Positions 21,841-33,547 of a stretch of DNA of 64,000 nt are shown here, piece by piece. The translations under genes and the position numbers were made by a program. This DNA is from Cryptomeria japonica (lineage: Eukaryota > Streptophyta > Pinopsida > Cupressales > Cupressaceae), in the NCBI RefSeq assembly GCF_030272615.1, contig NC_081405.1:607204677-607268676 (forward strand). The letters are read 5' to 3'. Numbering within the stretch: the first letter of the stretch is position 1; each line of letters opens with the position of its first letter. Under the pieces are notes generated by a model. That model saw only the letters and a list, made by a program, of their open reading frames with translations. It searched no databases and had not been told where the DNA came from.

Positions 21841-23315
21841 TGATGCAATGTAAAAAGGATGTTAGAAACACACAAGATAGGCACAATCAAATGTTAGTGT
21901 TAGTAGTATCAATCATAAATGAAATACAAAGGAAACTACCATCCTAAGCATGCATATCAAGATAGATATCAAACACATTAAAGAAAGCATACAAAAATGG
22001 AGAAAAGATACAAAACACTCCCAAATGCTCTCAAACATGCTCATAGCTGCTCCTTCCTTGTTCCTCTCCTCTCCAAGTTCCACATGAGTGTAACGCTCAA
22101 CTTTTGCACTACTATGGAAGTCTTATGGAGATTCAAGATTTATGAAAATGATTAAAAGACTATGCAAATGCAAGCTAAATATGAGGAAGCCTAATTAAGC
22201 TATATTGATTTTAACCAAAATCACAATGTAGATTATGATTTACTCCTAAAACTCTCTTTCAAGTTTAGTATAGATTAGATGCATAAAAGATTTATGGATA
22301 TGGATTATGAAGGAATGGGCTCCATTTATAGAAAAAATAGAGAAATGGATGGTTGAGATTAAGTAATCTCAACAAGGGCCAGGATTGATAGGTTTATGAT
22401 CCATGTGAAGACTTTCAACCCAATCCCAAGATGAAAAATGTCAACATGAGATGGCTTGAGAGGAGAGGGAAGAAGCATTAAATGCTTGAGATGACATGAA
22501 GGTTATCTTGGGAGGTAAGGTTAGGCTTGAGTTGAATGAATAAAGCCATTATCCAATGAATAATGCCTTTATCCAATTGATAAAATCTTGTGCAAGAGTT
22601 AGTGAGGATAACCATTGTCAAAGCAATGAATGCTTTGAAGAGACCCATGAGTTAAATGTAGGTTGAGTTAGAGGGAAAGTCTCTAACCATGTGGGTGAGT
22701 TGAGTTAACCATTAATGGTTAGGTAAGAGCCATTATTGGTTTGGAAGACTTTAGGGGTTAACTTGTTGGAGACATAAATCATTTAATGCTTTTCAAAGAA
22801 TTTGGAGGCTTTGAGAAGCGAATTCAAGTTGCTTAGGAATGTGACAATATTTAGGAAATGGATTAGGCTAATTAGGAATGGTTTAGAAGAATTTAGAAAG
22901 TGGTTAGAAGAGTCTAGAAGGGGATTTAGGATGCAAGTGGGTTTGGTGGGTGAGGGAAAATATGATTTTAATTAAAATAAAATTACTTTATTTCAATCAA
23001 ATAGGTGCAACTTGCATTTGTAGGAGAATGCAAGTGGGGGGGTAGTTTAGGGATTTAAATAAATGCCTATTTATTTATTTAAAGGAGGAAACAGGTTTTT
23101 AATTAAACAAATATGCTTTATTCATTTAATTGATTGTTGAAGTATGGTTTAATGAATTAATTTAAATAAATTAAATAGTCTATTTAGTTAATAGAAGAAG
23201 AGGTTGAGGATGAAATTAATTAAATATTAATTTAATTAACTGATTATTGATGCTTAAATAATTAAATAAATAATAAATATTCATTTAATTAAGTAGACAT
23301 ATTTATGTGACTACA
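21841..23315 (-). repeat. 5' LTR of element E
   Basis: 1475 bp with TG...CA ends: TGATGC at the low end and CTACA at 23315. On the minus strand it starts TGTAGTCACATAAAT, similar to element D's LTR start, and carries the same kind of TTAATTAAATAAAT-rich sequence. The right boundary is precise because homology to the F LTR at 35430 resumes exactly at 23316 (TATAC). No second LTR copy is visible, so the 3' end of E is deleted or not recognisable. Confidence 0.7.
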
Positions 23316-23764
23316 TATACGATGACACAATGTAAACCATTAGTGAAATAAGTACCAATTAATATATGTATATATGCCAACGTCCCAAATATTAATTTGA
23401 CTATTCAAGTCAAATGTGAATGTGCTGAGTATTATTTCAAATTCAAAGCACCTAAATATGAAATCAATCAATTGTATATGCCTGAACAAAATCAACAAAG
23501 ATCATGCTTAACTGTCATCAAGATCAGAACAACATATATATATATCACCTGAAAGTATAATGCAACCTTGTGAATGAATATGCCTCATGTTTGTATAGGA
23601 AGTAGAGAGATCAGTACCACAAAACCCGGATAAAAACCAACATCAAAATACAAGTACTGAACAATACTTAATACCAAAACTGAGTATTCTAAACAAATCA
23701 CCAAGATGCCAAGCCAAACCATCTATTTTGACATCGAGGACAAATCATAAACAAGAAGTCAACA
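23316..23764 (-). repeat. 3' LTR of element F (partial)
   Basis: Closely matches 35426-35848, both ending AAGTCAACA. The rest of this LTR (about 1.8 kb in the other copy) is missing because element E's LTR abuts it at 23315. A gap of about 30 bp distinguishes the two copies near 23465. Confidence 0.8.
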
Positions 23765-25732
23765 AACTCCCCCTTTGTCCTTGATGGAAAAAATTGAGCC
23801 ATTTGAAACAATCACCAGACTTTTCTAGGATACAAGCCAATAAATAAGAATGAATATGATAAAATCTCCCCCTTTTTTGTCACAAGGACAAAGATAAAGC
23901 TGAGAAGTATCAAGAAACAAAACTGAACAACTGCAAATAGAACATGGAGCAGCAAATAGGAACCATGTAAAGCAACAGAAAGCTACTAAGAGAGCTAAAT
24001 AGCTCCCCCTCAACCTCAGACAAAGTCTTTCAAAGGCTTCCAATATGTTTCTTAAATAATGGTCACTTTTAAACAGTTTTGTATGCTCCCGAATATCATG
24101 TGGTTGATATGATTTTTCAATGTGAGAATCTAGGTCATAAGACTTAAGACCTTTATAAAGAATGATAAACCCGATTCAAAATGGGATCCAAGTGCACATC
24201 AAATATACTATATGTAAAATGTGCTGGTAATCACAAGGTATATCCTTTGCACATGCGATCAAGAGATTAGTCCAGACAGTGATAACAAATCTAAATAGAA
24301 TAAGAGCTAAAAGCATCCAATCACTGAAGCCAACAATATCAACGAAAACTTAATATCACCAAATAGAAATCAAGAAGTCAATCAAGTAATCAAGCAACCG
24401 TATTACATCAAATGTACCCAAGAGAAGATGCCAACCAATACATATCCATCTGAAGGTAGTAATCAAGAATCAAGGTCAACTAATATACCATCCCTGCAGA
24501 CATAGCCAAACAACTCTGTGAAATATATTTACTTGTGGTAATCACATGAGCAATCAAGAGACTCGTCAACTAATAATGACATCTATATCTTTGCATAGAA
24601 AATCCATAAAGTTGACCCACTATCAATAATTTCATTAGTTACTAACATCCTCATGTACCTAACATAGTCAAGTACCAAGGCAAAACACTAGAAGAACTGT
24701 TGTTATCACTCTTACATCAAGATCTGACACCACTGCAAGGTCATCGAACAAGAATACACCAAGTATTATAGCTTTGTATCCAAACTTTTGTCGATGACAC
24801 TTTTATTATTACTATATCCACTGAAATATAATGCCTTGAAACATGTCACTATTAGATATCATAGTTTGTACCTGTAGCAGATATGGTACAAGCAAAAGTT
24901 AATAGAAATCACAAGCTAAGTCAAACAAAGTGTGGTGTTCAAACTATTCCTTATGCATGTTTTCTAACATTCTCTGCATGCACATTTTCTCATCAAACAA
25001 GAACCAACTGTAAGTTAAAATTAATTGTCCAAGTTCCAGTATCACTATGAAACAGGTATAAAAGCTCCCAAATGTTCAACTCTTTCCTAAATATGCTTGG
25101 GTCTTTCAATCTCATCAGCTTGCTTAACTTGTTGTACAACACCATGGTTATCATGTTCGCAAGATTTTATTAAGTAGCTTAACCATCTAACACCAAGGAA
25201 ATTTTACTATAAGTCCATTAATTTCTTACTAAAGAACCCAGGACTATATCCTTGAACCTGATCATGGAATTCTATTAAGCATCAAATTCAAAATCAAGAT
25301 GAGAAAGACTCATTACAATACATTGTCCTTAAGTAAAAGGCAAAATCACTATCATCCAAAGTCATTGTCAGCATGCAAAGTTACACCTGTATTTGTTTGT
25401 GAAACCACTTTCATTGTTAAAACATAAAGAGCATTTGTGGATATCATGAGATTGAGAAATGTAACAATACCATAATGCTAAATCATTGTCGGTCTTTACC
25501 AATATTACAAAATAGAAAAGAATTGCTAGATTCCACATCATACCAATCACTAATGGCGATATTGATGAAACATAAACTTCACATTGCAGACAGATCTATC
25601 TTCATTATCGACTACTTGCAATTAGCACTTGTAGATCATTAGATCATTGCAGTTATTAGTCACAAGCCATTTTTCTCTCAAAACATTCTGTCCAAACAAA
25701 ATCTGCACAAACCATTATTCTTGTATACTGCC
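23765..25732 (-). other. Element F 3' internal region, non-coding
   Basis: CTCCCCCTTTGTCC (23767-23780) next to the LTR is the polypurine tract complement; a second similar block is at 23868-23882. The remainder is A-rich on the plus strand. Short open stretches (for example 25368-25550 minus) show no recognisable domain. Confidence 0.5.
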
Positions 25733-26953
25733 TCAATTGAGTGAACAACTTATTGAAAGCACAAAGTCGATCATCAAAACAAAATTAGAAAGATACCAAA
25801 CTATTTTACTTGATCCATGAGGTAAACAGACTACGTCGAACATCTTGGGGAACCTTAGAAAATTAAACATTAGATCACTCCCCCTAAGAACATGAAACCA
25901 CTTAAAGACTGAGAGATAATCCTTGTGCATCATGCACAAAATTAAGTTCTTCCTTCTCCTTTCCTTTATTTGTTCTCCAGACCCATAGAAATCCATTTCC
26001 TGATGATTTCTTCCTGCAAAAACTTGCTTTATGATTAAATCCATGAAGCTTATAGCAAACAATTGCAGATTTGCATTCTCCTATACTATCTTTTAGAGAT
26101 AATTTATCACAATTTCTCGCAATATGGCCTGATTGGTTACATTTAAAGATTTTGGTATTATCATAGTTCTTTTTCCAATCAGTCTTCTTCACTTTAATCC
26201 AACATTCAGAAGCTCTATGACTATACTCAAAACAACAATAGGAAAAGCCCATAAAAGAACAATTATACCTCATCAATCTACCTTGTCAAGAAGAAGCAAA
26301 ACTTAGACATCTATTTGTTCTAATTCTTCCTTCCCTGTTGATGTTCCCATGTTGTTTGCTTCCTGCAATTTCTAGATTAGAAGCATGAAAATTGAAATTC
26401 ACCTTAGTTCTAGGGGTTTTCATAACCTTAGAGCATTGTCCTTCCTGTAAGCCTAGACCACCTTTGTCATTTGGAGCTTTTTTTGTATTAATGATCTTAT
26501 CTAGAGACACAAAGCTTTTCTCATTAATATTTTCATCCCTTAGCTATTTTGAAACTTTATCTAAGTTCCTTAGAGAAACCACTTCCCATTCAAGTCTCTA
26601 TATATTTTATTCTTTTACCTTAAGGTGGTTCTTGATTTCTTCCTCTATCTTTCTAGCTTCTTCCACTTGTATCTTTTCTTCTACAAGTTCTAAACAAACC
26701 TTTTCCCTGACATCTTTTTCTTGTTGAAGTTGTCTATTCAAATTATGGTTATCTCCTCTAAGTTGTTTAATCATATAAAAAGCATTCAAGAGCTCATTTT
26801 CCAAATCAACCTTACTTCCTTCATCATGATCAACATATTCCCGCTTAGATTTATCATTCCCTAAGAAAAATAGTTTAACAATTTCTTGATCAATTGTATG
26901 TTCAATAAAAGTTTCTTTGGACTCAGTTTGATTCTTTTCACAACTGTGAAAAT
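25733..26953 (-). pseudogene. Element F gag, C-terminal part
   Basis: One minus-strand frame from 26953 to about 25733, broken by a few stops, continues the gag that starts at 33453. It has a Glu/Lys-rich likely coiled coil (26800-26610), a basic middle, and a region with three zinc-knuckle-like motifs (26270-26000): CCFEYSHRASEC, CNQSGHIARNC and CYKLHGFNHKASFC. In all three the second Cys of the C-x2-C-x4-H-x4-C pattern is replaced (Tyr, Ser, Leu). The left edge of G's target site (AAAAT) lies at 26949-26953. Confidence 0.7.
26949..26953. repeat. Target site duplication of element G (left)
   Basis: AAAAT, repeated at 32956-32960. Confidence 0.9.
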
Positions 26954-27844
26954 TGTTGGGAAAAATGGTGTCTCAACCTTGCATTTATGAGAGGTTACTA
27001 TTTATAGTAAGTTTTCATTTGAGCACGAAATGGTGCGAAACTCTCCCTGAAGCTTCTGGTTGGCTAGATAAGCATTCCGGTAAAGTTGTGTCGCAAGGTC
27101 ACAGCTAGTTTTGAAGATATTAAAGTTTTCATCTTGGAGGGGTGCGGTAAAATGTTTAAACTTAATTTTGGGGGCTTTAGAGGCTCCGAAACGCCCTGAA
27201 AAGTGGCCGTAACTGACGCAACTTCAAATGGTTATGAGGTGATAGAGCACTTCGCGAGCTTTCCGACGCTTCAAACGGTTCATCAATCGGACACCCGGTT
27301 CTCAAGTTATGGCCTCCGGAAGTTTGTACTCCTGAAATAGGAAAAATAATTTGTATCGGATACATAAATGAGCTGTAAAAGGGAGCGACACGTGTTGATG
27401 TGTGCTTTAACATGTCATAGAAGGGAGATAAGGTCGGCTACACCTTATTGGGTGGTTTTAGCCCATAGTTTTGTAATACCGTTTGACGGTTTCTTGTATT
27501 GTATCTCCTATTTATGAGGTGTGTGAGATAGAGGTTGTGTGTAAGAGTCTTATGGCTATTGAGTTGCATCGGAATCTCTGATTGGTGGTACTCCTGCAAA
27601 GAGCTTTCTCTGCAAGTATGCTATAATCTGTTTTGATTGCTGAATAAAATATTGAGCTACTTTTGGAGTGTGGGGTTTTTCTCCCGAAAGGGTTTTCCCC
27701 ACGTAAATCACTGTGTTGTGGTATGAATGCTATTATATCTATTTCTATTTTTTTGTAACTGTTGTAACGATCTGAAAAAGTTTTGCATTACCCTCCTCTC
27801 AAGGTTAGTGTAGGAAGTTGTTTCCGCTACTTAACTTCCTTACA
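26954..27844 (+). repeat. 5' LTR of element G
   Basis: TGTTGGGAAAAATGG...CTTCCTTACA. Contains an AATAAAAT poly(A)-signal-like motif near 27643 and a conserved GGGTTTTTCTCCC...GGGTTTTCCCCACG block at 27672-27703. Confidence 0.95.
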
Positions 27845-27846
27845 AG

Positions 27847-27858
27847 TGGTATCAGAGC
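27847..27858 (+). other. Primer binding site of element G (initiator tRNA-Met)
   Basis: TGGTATCAGAGC, two bases after the LTR end, is the standard plant copia site complementary to the 3' end of initiator tRNA-Met. Confidence 0.9.
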
Positions 27859-27968
27859 CTGATCACCTTTGGTTTCAATTGTGGGCAGCTGGGTTTTTTG
27901 AACTAATCCAGATTTGAGTGGGAGCTTGTGCAGAAGACACTTTTTGATCTTGTTGCAGGAATATTCAG

Positions 27969-30900
27969 ATGGCGAGTTCGTTAGGGAGAATAGAGGTGGA
28001 GAAATTTAATGGAAGTAATTTTGAGATGTGGAAGCTGAAGATGGAAGATCTGCTAATAGATCGAGATCTTTGGGATGCTGTTGATGCGAATGTCCAAAGG
28101 CCCTCAGATCCTACTACGGCAGCTCAGTATGATGTTATGGACCAAAAAGCCAAGGGTCTAATCAGACTGTGCCTGGCAGACTCTGTTCTAATCAATGTCC
28201 ATGAAGAGAACTCTGCAAAGAAGCTATGGACTAAGCTTGGTGAGATGTATCAAGTGAAATCTTTATTAAATCAAATTTTCTTAAGAAAGAAATTGTATTC
28301 CTTGAAGATGGAAGAGGGTGGATGAATTGCAGACCACCTGGAAGCATTCAATATGTTGGTGGCTCAATTAGTATCCGTCGGTGTTAAGATGGACGAGGAG
28401 GAGAAATGTCAGATCTTGCTTTGTTCTTTGCCTGATTTGTGGGATTCTCTTGTTATGGCTATCGGTAGTACTTCTGTTGTTTTGAAATCTAAAGATGTGG
28501 TGGGTGCCCTACTCGGTGAAGAGATGCGAAGGAAGGTATCCATCAGTTCAAAGGAAGCCCTAACCGTTCGTGGAAGACCTAAGGAGAAAGGCAAGAAGAA
28601 TGAGAAGCGCGACAAGTCCAAATCCAAAGGGAGATCGAAATCTCCTGGAAAGTCCAAAGTCATTTGCTGGAACTGCGGTAAACCGGGTCACATCCGTAAG
28701 GACTGCAAAGAAGAAAAGAAGAAGAAGAAAAAGAAAAAGTTCGATTCTGATTCTGAGTCCGACAAGGAAGATGGCGATGCATTTATTGCAGCTTTGGCGA
28801 CTCATGCAGGTAATGATGCCTGGCTAATTGACTCAGGTGCATCTTTTCATATGACTTCCAATAGAGATTGGTTTTCTGAATATGAAGGATTTAATGGAGG
28901 TAAGGTGTACTTGGGTGATGATTCACATCTAGACATTGTTGGTCGAGGTAAAGTTAGAATTAGGTTTTCTGATGGTAGAATAAAAAGGATTAATGGTGTG
29001 CTGCATATCCCTGGATTAAAATGAAACTTGTTATCTGTGAGCAAACTGATAGATGCGGGTGTGTAGGTAGTCTTTTCTGAAGCAGGATCTAAGATGATTA
29101 AGGGTGCTATGGTAGTTGCTAGAGGTGTCAGGTTTGGCACTTTGTATAAGCTTGAAGCATACACTGTTGAGTGTAATAGCACTTCTGTAAAAAGTAAATC
29201 TGCGGATACTTCACTGGAAGATTTGAAGGTTTCACCTTCAGCAGATGGAAATGGTTTTTGGGTACCTAAGGGTGCTCTTTCGTCCGAAGCAAAGCTACCT
29301 GCAGAGAAGACTATGTTATGGCACCAGAGACTTGGCCACATTGGAGAAAAGGGTCTAAGGACCTTGAAAAATAAAAATCTTGTTGAAGGTTTGAATGATT
29401 GTAATCTTGACTTTGATTTCTGTGAGCATTGCATTTATGGAAAACAAAACCGCGTTCAGTTTTACTCGAGTTCTCATAAAGCTTGTGGTGTTTTGGATCT
29501 TATCCATTCTGATGTGTTTGGTCCAGTAGATATCTCTTCGATTGGAAAATCCACATATTATGTTTCATTTATTGATGATTTTAGTAGAAGGACATGGGTT
29601 TATTTTCTAAAGAGTAAATCTGAAGTTTTTAGTCGTTTTAAAGAATTTAAAGCAATGGTTGAGTTGCAGACTGGAAAGAAAATAAAATGTTTGAGAACTG
29701 ATAATGGCGGTGAGTTTTGCTCTAATGATTTTGATAGATTCTGTAAAGACTGTGGAATTAACAGGCAGAAGACAACTCCGTATTCTCCACAGCAGAATGG
29801 AGTTGCAGAAAGAATGAATAGGACACTGATGGAGAAGGCTAGGAGTATGTTGAGTGGTGCTGGTCTCGAACAAAAGTTTTGGGCTGAAGCTATTGCCACT
29901 GCTTGCTACCTGATTAACAGGTCTCCTACATCAGCTCTTGTTGATAAAACGCCTATGGAAGCATGGTCAGGTCACAAGCCTTCATTGAGACATCTTAGAG
30001 TTTTTGGTTGCGAGGCATATGCACATGTGCCAAAGGAGAAGCGAACAAAGTTGGAGAACAAGGCTGTGAAATGTATCTTCATCGGGTATAGTTATGGTGT
30101 GAAAGGATACAAGCTTTGGGACCCTGTTGCACAAAAGGTAATTCACAGTAGAAGTGTTATTTTTAGAGAAATTAAGTCTCCTTCTGTTACATTGCAGCCA
30201 GAACAGACTAAAAAAGAAGATGTGATTCAACTTCCTTCTACACCTGAAAGAGTTGAATCGAGACCCCTAGATAGGCAAGAAGTTGAGGAGAGCTCGTCTA
30301 GCTCTGAATCTTCAAAAGAGGAGGAAGAACCTCCAACTCAGCTTGTTTGAAGGTCTACAAGACATAGACAACCACCTGAAAGGTATTCACCTAATGATTG
30401 GAGATGTATTTTTGCTTTGAATACTAGTGTGGATGAACCGAAATCTGTAGAAGAGGCATTAGGTATGAATGATGCAGAATCCTGGAAGATTGCTATGGAG
30501 GAAGAAATGGCAGCTTTGAAAAAGAATGATACATGGGATCTTGTACCATTGCCTGAAGGATGAAAACCTGTTGGTTGTAAATGGGTGTTCAAGAAAAAGA
30601 TTGGTTCAGATGGAAGCATTGAGAAGTATAAAGCAAGGTTGGTTGCAAAAGGCTACTCTCAGGTTGAGGGTGTTGATTACGGTGAGATATTTTCTCCTGT
30701 TGCAAAAATGACGTCCATTAGATTTTTGCTTTTTATTGCTACTGCTTATGATTTAGAGGTTGAGCAAATGGATGTGAAAACTGCTTTCCTTCATGGTGAT
30801 TTGGAGGAAGATATTTATATGACATAGCCGGAGCACTATGTGGTGAAAGGCAAAAGTAATTTGGTCTGTAAATTGAAGAAATCTTTGTATGGCCTCAAAC

Positions 30901-32015
30901 AAAGTCCTAGGATGTGGTACCAGAAATTTGATACATATGTGTTGAGTTTGGGATTTGAATGTTCTAAATCAGATCACTGTGTTTATTATAAATCTGATGG
31001 TGATCATTTCTTATTCATTGCATTGTATGTTGATGATATGTTATTCATTGGTAAAGGGAAAGGTATGGTTTCAGAACTGAAGTCTCAGCTCGCTGCTAAA
31101 TTTGAAATGAAAGATCTTGGTGCAGCAAAGCACATTCTTGGGATGGAAATTAGAAGAGATAGGGTGAATAGAAAGCTATGGCTAGGCCAAAGTAAGTATG
31201 TGAATTCAGTGTTACAGAGGTTCAACATGCAGAATTGTAGACCATTGAGTATTCCTTTTACAGTTGGAATGAAACTATCTGTTTCAGATTGTCCAACATC
31301 CCCATTGGAGATGGAAGACATGAGCAGAGTGCCTTACCAGAGTGCGGTTGGAAGCTTGATGTATGCTATGGTCTGTACTAGACCAGACATTGCCCAAGCA
31401 GTGGGAGTACTTTCTAGATATATGTCTAATCCTGGTAGAGTTCATTGGGATGCAGTCAAAAGAGTCTTCAGATATTTGAAGGGTACTTCAGAGTATTCTT
31501 TGTGTTATCATAGTAATTCAGTTGGAGACATGACTTCCCTTGATATCCATGGTTATGTGGATTCAGATTGGGCAGGTGATATTGATAGCAGAAGATCCAC
31601 CAGTGCTTATGTGTTTACTTTGTTTGGTGGTGCAATTAGTTGGATGAGTAAGCGACAGGCTGTGGTTGCTTTATCCACTACTGAAGCAGAGTATATGGCA
31701 GCTACTCATGCTTGTAAAGAGGCCATTTGGCTTAAGAGACTGTGTTCGGATATTGGAATAAAATAAGGTACAGTGACAGTTTACTGTGACAGTCAGAGTG
31801 CAATTAGCCTAGCTAAAAACCCGACATTTCATGCCCGGACCAAACATATTGATGTTCAGTATCATTTTGTTAGAGATATGGTCGAAGATGGTAGGGTGAA
31901 GCTGGTTAAGGTGGAAACTTTGATGAATGTTGCAGATGCTTTAACTAAGGCTGTGAGCACAGAGAAGTTCAGATGGTGTTCAGAGTCTATGGGCCTTATG
32001 GCCCCTAGCAATTGA
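27969..32015 (+). pseudogene. Element G copia gag-pol polyprotein with seven in-frame stops
   Basis: A single frame of 1348 codons from ATG 27969 to TGA 32013-32015, the usual copia length. Domain order: gag (residues 1-230), zinc knuckle CWNCGKPGHIRKDC (about 233-247), protease WLIDSGASFHMTS (about 284), integrase HHCC region (about 450-500), integrase core with DVFGP, RTDNGGEF and QQNGVAER, reverse transcriptase with YVDDM (about 1020), and RNase H ending with KHIDVQYHFVRD. Stops: TGA 28323, TGA 29022, TAG 29064, TGA 30348, TGA 30561, TAG 30825, TAA 31764. No frameshift. All named active-site motifs are intact. Each stop lies one C-to-T step from an Arg or Gln codon, which is inference about cause. 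Confidence 0.93.
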
Positions 32016-32060
32016 TTCATTGTGTTGACATTCCCTTCCGCTCTTGCAAGGTGTTCGACA

Positions 32061-32071
32061 AGTGGGAGATT
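32061..32071 (+). other. Polypurine tract of element G
   Basis: AGTGGGAGATT directly before the 3' LTR; the start site for plus-strand DNA synthesis. Confidence 0.7.
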
Positions 32072-32955
32072 TGTTGGGAAAAATGGTGTCTCAACCTTGC
32101 ATTTATGTGAGGTTACTATTTATAGTAAGTTTTCATTTGAGCACGAAATGGTGCGAAACTCTCCCTGAAGCTTCTGGTTGGCTAGATAAGCATTTCGATA
32201 AAGTTGCGTCGCAAGGTCACAGCTAGTTTTGAAGATATTAAAGTTTTCGTCTTGGAGGGGTGCGATAAAATGTTTAAACTTAATTTTGGGGGCTTTAGAG
32301 GCTGCTAAACGCCTTGAAAAGTGGCCGTAACCAGCGCAGCGGTTACGAGGTGATAGAGCACTTCGCGAGCTTTCCGGTGCTTCAAACGGTTCGTCAATCG
32401 GACACCCGGTTCTCAAGTTATGGCCTCTGGAAGTTTGTACTCCTGAAATAGGAAAAATAATTTGTATCGGATACATAAATGAGCTGTAAAAGGGAGCGAC
32501 ACGTGTTGATGTGTGCTTTAACATGTCATAGAAGGGAGATAAGGTCGGCTACACCTTATTGGGTGGTTTTAGCCCATGGTTTTGTAATACCGTTTGACGG
32601 TTTCTTGTATTGTATCTCCTATTTATGAGGTGTGTGAGATAGAGGTTGTGTGTAAGAGTCTTATGGCTATTGAGTTGCCTCAGAATCTCTGATTCGTGGT
32701 ACTCCTGCGAAGAGCTTGCTCTGTAAGTATGCTATAATCTGTTTTGATTGCTGAATAAAATATTGAGCTGCTTTTGGAGTGTGGGGTTTTTCTCCCGAAA
32801 GGGTTTTCCCCACGTAAATCACTGTGTTGTGGTATGAATGCTATTATATCTATTTCTATTTTTCTGTAACTATTGTAACGATCTGAAAAAGTTTTGCATT
32901 ACCCTCCTCTCAAGGTTAGTGTAGGAAGTTGTTTCCGCTACTTAACTTCCTTACA
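32072..32955 (+). repeat. 3' LTR of element G
   Basis: 884 bp, same ends and motifs as 26954-27844. The gap relative to the 5' copy is near 32335. Confidence 0.95.
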
Positions 32956-32960
32956 AAAAT
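32956..32960. repeat. Target site duplication of element G (right)
   Basis: AAAAT, identical to 26949-26953. Confidence 0.9.
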
Positions 32961-33453
32961 TAGTGCCTTCTTCACTATTAGATGTTGCACAACTAATTTC
33001 AGTTTTCAAAGACATTTCCTCTTGTGATTCAGCATTCTGATTTAATTCAACTAGTTTGTTCCAAACTTCTTTTACATTGCTGCAATGGACAACTTTTGAA
33101 ATGATATCATTTGACACACTATTAAAAATAGCATTTAAAGCCTTAGCATTGTTTTCAAGAGCTTTCTTCTCCTTAAGTTTGAGAGGAGATGTTGTAGATA
33201 CATTGCAACCACTTTCTACAACTTCCCACACATCAAATCCTAGAGAAGAAAAATATGTCTCCATCTTGTGTTTCCACAAATCAAAATTTATTTCTTCAAG
33301 ATGAATAATTCCAGGATTAGGATATTTAATCATTTTAGAGTTATTAGTTATGTTCTCAACTTCATTATTTCTCATATTAGATTCATGAAAAAGTTTCTGA
33401 TTATAATTTTGTTGTAGACTTATTTTTCCCCTGTTCCTTCTACTATTTGCCAT
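32956..33453 (-). pseudogene. Element F gag, N-terminal part
   Basis: Starts at ATG 33453 (MANSRRNRGKISLQQNY); an open stretch upstream reaches into the primer site but has no ATG. It carries a copia-type gag core (NFDLWKHKMETYFSSLGFDV, then KEVWNKLVELNQN). The reading frame is open up to the G insertion and continues in the same frame at 26953 if the duplicated AAAAT is counted once. So this half was uninterrupted when G inserted; its other half carries later or earlier stops. Confidence 0.75.
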
Positions 33454-33533
33454 ATAACCACAACGCCAAAAAAGACAACAGACTTCCAAAACCAAAATCA
33501 ATCCTAGGTATGAAACCTTATGTAGGACCCTAC

Positions 33534-33545
33534 GCTCTGATACCA
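33534..33545 (-). other. Primer binding site of element F (initiator tRNA-Met)
   Basis: GCTCTGATACCA on the plus strand is the complement of TGGTATCAGAGC. It lies two bases from the LTR edge at 33548. Confidence 0.9.
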
Positions 33546-33547
33546 CT

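Larger units (their letters stand above)
26954..32955 (+). mobile_element. Element G: nearly complete Ty1/copia retrotransposon
   Basis: A 6002-bp element with LTRs of 891 and 884 bp, an initiator-tRNA-Met primer site, a polyprotein in one frame, a purine tract and a 5-bp target duplication AAAAT. It is inserted into the gag of element F. By eye the two LTRs differ at roughly 25-30 positions plus one small gap near 27225 (about 3%), so it is the youngest-looking element here whose LTRs I compared. Seven in-frame stops show it is not functional. Confidence 0.93.

Noticed and set aside
28409-28827. Open frames on both strands inside element G gag
   Set aside because: They are out-of-frame readings of the gag basic region.
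29600-29899. Minus-strand open frames in element G integrase
   Set aside because: Antisense shadows of the integrase core coding frame.
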